Shown here: positions 30,094 through 33,245 of the stretch, piece by piece | How the letters are laid out: each line of letters starts with the position of its first letter | Numbering within the stretch: position 1 is the first letter of the stretch | Assembly: GCA_022703445.1 (NCBI GenBank) | Contig: JAKLDR010000047.1 | Coordinates: 1 to 33,245 of the forward strand | Reading direction: 5' to 3' | DNA from: Planctomycetota bacterium | Lineage (GTDB): Bacteria; Planctomycetota; SZUA-567; JAKLDR01 | DNA: 33,245 nucleotides | The notes under the pieces: model-generated | What the model saw: the letters and a program-made list of their open reading frames with translations, nothing else | The model's database searches: none | Told to the model about the DNA's origin: nothing | Made by a program: the position numbers and the translations under genes

Positions 30094-31713
30094 ATGTCAG
30101 TGGAGAACTCCAAAAGCACGTGGGTCAGAGCTAGGCGCGTCGGGACAGGGCTCCTGCTCCTGGCAGTCCTTGGAGGTGTGGTGCTTTGGCTCACCGGCAA
30201 TCTGCATCTGGGCCACAAAACAGAGGTCGGAGCGCAGCATGGCGACGCACGTGACGAGCATGGCGATCACGCTGAGAAAGAAGGGGCGGAACACGGAGGA
30301 CTCGGGAATCTAGCCACGGACGAGATCGAGAAGCGGGAGTGCGAGCACAAGATCCGCCAGATTGACTGTCAGGAGTGCCGCTACGAATTGGGAGTGGTCA
30401 AAGTCGAACCGTCGGTCACCGACGCGCTCGCCAAGACGGTCACGGTCAAGGATGGCAAGCTGGCTAGGGCACTCAGACTTACGGGCGAGGTGCAGTTCGA
30501 CCAGACGGGGGTGGTGGATGTGGTGCCCATCTGTTCCGGCCGGGTCGTCAGCGTCAACGCCCGGCTGGGACAGCGGGTTAAACAGGGTGAAGTGCTGGCC
30601 GTCATCCATTCGGGGGAGTTCGGCGAGGCCAAGGCGGCGTTTCTTGAGGCCAAGACCACTGCGGACATCGCCTCCAAGGAGAAAGAAAGGCAGTCGGCCG
30701 TCGCTCAGGCCCTGGAGAAGCTGCTCGATGGCCTATCCAAGGGGCACCAAGGCGTTCAGCGCGGGGGCCAACCGCTTGGCGAGTGGAAGTCGAGGCTCGT
30801 GGGCGCCTTTACCCGCCTTGAACAGGCCAAGGCCGTGCATGAGCGTGAGAAGCAGCTTGTCGCCAAGCAGGCATCGAGCAAAGCCGAGTTGGAGACAGCC
30901 GAGCGCGAGCTGCATTCCGCTGAGGCCGACTACTCGGCCCTGGCCGAGGAGGTCCAACTCAACCTGCATCTCGACCGCCTCAAGGCCGAGAACGCGTCCC
31001 GGTTGGCCGACGCCAAGCTGGCGGCTGCCGAACAGAGGCTGCACCTGTTCGGGCTCGACCATGATACCACCCGGTCCATTGGACACTCGCAGGAGAATGG
31101 CCGGTTCGCCCAGCTGGAGATCAAGGCGCCACGCTCGGGATTGATCATCGCCCAGAACATCACCGAAGGGCGATACGTCGAGACGGCGCAGAATCTGTAC
31201 ACGATTGCGGATGCCAGCAGCCTCTGGGTCTGGTGCGACCTCTACGAGCAGGACCTGGGCGCCCTTCACGAATTCATGGCGCGAGGAGGTAAACCCGCTG
31301 CCACCGTCAAGGTCGCGAGTTTCGCCGAGCCGCTTCCCGGGACGCTCGATCTGCTTGGCGGAGTGATGGACGAAAACAGCCGCACCGTCAAGGCCCGCAT
31401 CTCCGTCAAGGACGAACAGGGCAAGCTGAAGCCCGGGATGTTCGCAACCGCGGAGGTGGACCTGCCGGAAGGCGGGAAGGCAGTACTGGCCCCGCGCGGG
31501 GCGATCCTGAACGACGAGGGCAACCAGTTCGCCTTCGTCCACTGGAAGGACGACCTCTGGCTACGGCGCAACGTGAAGACCGGCCGGGTGCAGGGCGACA
31601 TGGTGGAAGTCCTCGACGGTCTGGAGCCGGGCGCCAAGGTCGTGACCGGAGGTGGATTCCTCTTCAAGAGTGACGTCCTCCGCTCCAAGATGGGCGCCGG
31701 GTGCGCCGACTGA
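30094..31713 (+). CDS. RND periplasmic adaptor (CzcB/CusB-like) with His- and Cys-rich N-terminus
   Basis: A 539-residue membrane-fusion protein. ATG at 30094 follows AGGAGGG. An anchor spans about 16-34. A His-rich stretch at 41-68 is followed by a metal-binding motif, Cys83-x-His85 ... Cys92-x-x-Cys95 (CEHKIRQIDCQECRYELGVV), typical of CzcB-type adaptors. The lipoyl/barrel halves flank a long coiled-coil hairpin (about 180-320). The C-terminal membrane-proximal domain includes LKPGMFATAEVDLPEGG. It links the inner-membrane pump to the outer-membrane factor and may deliver metal to the pump. The next gene starts 61 nt on. Confidence 0.92.
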   Translation: MSVENSKSTWVRARRVGTGLLLLAVLGGVVLWLTGNLHLGHKTEVGAQHGDARDEHGDHAEKEGAEHGGLGNLATDEIEKRECEHKIRQIDCQECRYELGVVKVEPSVTDALAKTVTVKDGKLARALRLTGEVQFDQTGVVDVVPICSGRVVSVNARLGQRVKQGEVLAVIHSGEFGEAKAAFLEAKTTADIASKEKERQSAVAQALEKLLDGLSKGHQGVQRGGQPLGEWKSRLVGAFTRLEQAKAVHEREKQLVAKQASSKAELETAERELHSAEADYSALAEEVQLNLHLDRLKAENASRLADAKLAAAEQRLHLFGLDHDTTRSIGHSQENGRFAQLEIKAPRSGLIIAQNITEGRYVETAQNLYTIADASSLWVWCDLYEQDLGALHEFMARGGKPAATVKVASFAEPLPGTLDLLGGVMDENSRTVKARISVKDEQGKLKPGMFATAEVDLPEGGKAVLAPRGAILNDEGNQFAFVHWKDDLWLRRNVKTGRVQGDMVEVLDGLEPGAKVVTGGGFLFKSDVLRSKMGAGCAD

Positions 31714-31774
31714 GGAATCTCGCGGGCGGCCGGCGGCACGACGATGCCACCGGAACCCTGACAGGAGACCAGCG

Positions 31775-33245
31775 ATGTTCGACCGCATGATCAAGTTCGT
31801 CCTCAGAGAGAAGCTGATGATGATGCTGGGGGCCGCCATCCTTTTCGCCGGAGGTGTGCTGGCCTGGCAGAAGCTCCCAGTGGATGCCTTCCCGGACGTG
31901 ACCAACGTGCAGGTGATGATCCTGGCTGAAGCGCCGGGCCTGGCGCCCAGCGAAGTGGAGCGGCTCATCACCGTCCCCATCGAGACCGAGATGGGCGGAC
32001 TGCCCAAGGTCAAGCAGGTTCGCAGCAGCTCCAAGGCGGGTCTATCGCAGGTGATCGTGGTCTTCGAAGACGACGTGGACACCTATTTCTCGCGGCAAGT
32101 GGTCTTCGAGCGGCTCAGCCAGGCTAAGGAAAAGCTGCCGGAGGGCGTTGAGCCCGAGATGGGACCGATCTCCACCGGGCTGGGCGAGATCTACCAATAT
32201 GCGCTGGAATCTGGGTACTACTGTGCCAAGCACCCGTCCGCGTGGTCCCGGGTCGCCGGCAATTGCGGCGAGTGCGGTGCGGCACTGGCCAAGAGCGAAC
32301 ATGACACCACCGACCTGCGCACGCTGCAGAACTGGTTGATCACGCCGCAGCTGCGCCGGCTCGAGGGCGTCAACGAGGTCAACAGCTTCGGCGGATTCGT
32401 GAAGCAGTTCCACGTGATCCCCAATCCCGACCTCCTGATCAAGTATCAGCTCACGACCCAAGAGCTCATCGAGGCGCTGGAAGCTAACAACTCCAACGCC
32501 AGCGGCGGGTTCCTGGTCCAGGACTGGGAGCAGATGAACGTCGTGTCCAAGGGGCTGGTCCGTAACATCCAGGATATCGAGAGGATTGTGCTCAAGGCAG
32601 AGGACGGCTCGCCCGTGTACCTCAGGGACGTGGCGGAGGTCCGGCCCGGCCACCAGACCCGTAACGGAGTGGTCACCAAGGACGGCCAGGGCGAGGCCGT
32701 CATCGGCATGGCCATCATGCTGAAGGGCGCCAACTCCAAGGAGGTGGTGGACCGCGTCCGCGTCGCCATCCCCGAGATCCAGAAGTCGCTGCCGGCCGGG
32801 GTGAAGATCGCGCCATTCTACGACCGCACCGACCTGATCCAGGCCTGCATCCGGACCGTCTCGAGCGCCATCGGGGAAGGCGTGATTCTGATTGTGGCCA
32901 TCCTCTTCCTGATCCTCTGGGACCTCCGGGCGGCACTGATCGTGGCGCTCCTGTTGCCCCTGACCGCGGCGGCGGCCTTCGTCCTCATGGGATGGCAAGG
33001 GCTAACCGCCAATCTGATGAGTCTCGGCGGCCTGGTCATCGCGGTCGGCATGGTGGTGGACGCGGCGATCATCGTCGCCGAGAACATCACGCGGCATATG
33101 GGCGAGGCCGTCGCGACCGGTCGGACGCGGGCCGAGATCGCGCGGGCGGCCGTGCGGGAGGTCGCTCGCCCGATGACATTCGCGATCTTCATCATGGTCG
33201 TCGTGTTCGTCCCGCTGTTCTCGCTGGAGTCGTTGGAGGGCAAGA
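31775..33245 (+). CDS. CzcA/CusA-type RND heavy-metal efflux pump, truncated by the window end
   Basis: The reading frame opens at ATG 31775 and continues past the last base; about 490 residues are visible of an expected 1,000 or more. The first membrane segment (about 15-31) leads to PVDAFPDVTNVQV and EVERLITVPIE, typical of HME-RND pumps. The fourth membrane segment has GMVVDAAIIVAENI with the Asp/Glu relay. Residues about 146-177 are an insertion with Cys150, His153, Cys164 and Cys167 (YYCAKHP and GNCGECGAAL) resembling an HMBD motif. It is likely a proton-driven exporter of divalent metal, with the substrate subtype unresolved. Confidence 0.93.
   Translation, partial: MFDRMIKFVLREKLMMMLGAAILFAGGVLAWQKLPVDAFPDVTNVQVMILAEAPGLAPSEVERLITVPIETEMGGLPKVKQVRSSSKAGLSQVIVVFEDDVDTYFSRQVVFERLSQAKEKLPEGVEPEMGPISTGLGEIYQYALESGYYCAKHPSAWSRVAGNCGECGAALAKSEHDTTDLRTLQNWLITPQLRRLEGVNEVNSFGGFVKQFHVIPNPDLLIKYQLTTQELIEALEANNSNASGGFLVQDWEQMNVVSKGLVRNIQDIERIVLKAEDGSPVYLRDVAEVRPGHQTRNGVVTKDGQGEAVIGMAIMLKGANSKEVVDRVRVAIPEIQKSLPAGVKIAPFYDRTDLIQACIRTVSSAIGEGVILIVAILFLILWDLRAALIVALLLPLTAAAAFVLMGWQGLTANLMSLGGLVIAVGMVVDAAIIVAENITRHMGEAVATGRTRAEIARAAVREVARPMTFAIFIMVVVFVPLFSLESLEGK

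Noticed and set aside
1..33245. CRISPR arrays, insertion sequences, integrases and rRNA or tRNA genes
   Set aside because: None was found when reading both strands; the repeats at 1141-3133 are too few, irregularly spaced and gene-linked to be a CRISPR array.

Overview
The window is GC-rich and densely coded. It carries a long block of leftward genes for metal handling and envelope quality control, flanked on the left by an odd array of small, unrecognised membrane or secreted proteins and on the right by a rightward RND metal-efflux operon that runs off the window. No rRNA, tRNA, CRISPR array, insertion sequence or integrase was recognised. The host is a diderm bacterium: it has a TolC-type outer-membrane lipoprotein, an RND adaptor and pump, DegP/HtrA and a SurA-like isomerase. 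A protein ending in an H...DG-type C-terminus (14382-15002) and the large number of unrecognised short membrane proteins suggest the PVC group, perhaps Planctomycetota. That is inference; no ribosomal marker is present.

Region 1 (1-4657, + strand) holds eight small genes of unknown function, most with one to four membrane segments. They share two modules. Five carry a near-identical ~30-nt GC-rich element just upstream (positions 1141, 1583, 2006, 2564, 3104). Six open reading frames begin with a related leader peptide (M-x-E-[PT]-..., often followed by a basic residue and Trp). Two of those six are only a leader, and they overlap their neighbours by start/stop overlaps. This modular 5' end is the least explained thing in the window.

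Region 2 (4731-6173, - strand) holds an XRE-type helix-turn-helix protein with a Lys/Arg tail and a membrane-anchored EEP-family hydrolase.

Region 3 (6478-9735, - strand) is a compact operon: a secreted HMBD plus Spy/CpxP-like protein, a DUF302 protein, and a P1B-type ATPase whose CPC metal site reads CSC.

Region 4 (10059-13377, - strand) is an iron module. Reading leftward it is an ArsR/SmtB repressor, FeoB, a tiny Cys-rich zinc-ribbon protein, and a DtxR-type regulator with a fused FeoA domain. The arsR gene has a near-consensus promoter.

Region 5 (13582-26977, - strand) is an almost unbroken run. Reading leftward it holds a small secreted Cys-rich protein, a SurA-like PpiC isomerase, a CDF transporter fused to an SPFH (HflK-like) domain, HflC-like and HflK-like proteins, three single-span miniproteins, a second P1B ATPase (CPC type), a sensor kinase, a DegP/HtrA protease, a DG-motif membrane protein and an ECF sigma factor. 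Many junctions are 4-nt overlaps.

Region 6 (27520-33245, + strand) holds a second small Cys-rich secreted protein related to the first, a thioredoxin-like exported protein, and a CzcC-, CzcB- and CzcA-like efflux system. The CzcA-like pump is cut off by the window end and has an HMBD-like Cys/His insert in its periplasmic part.

Together regions 3-6 read as a divalent-metal efflux and iron-uptake island combined with membrane-protein surveillance (SPFH proteins, HtrA, sensor kinase, ECF sigma). The most original parts are the modular-leader array, the CDF-SPFH fusion with its miniprotein trio, and the divergent pair of Cys-rich proteins.
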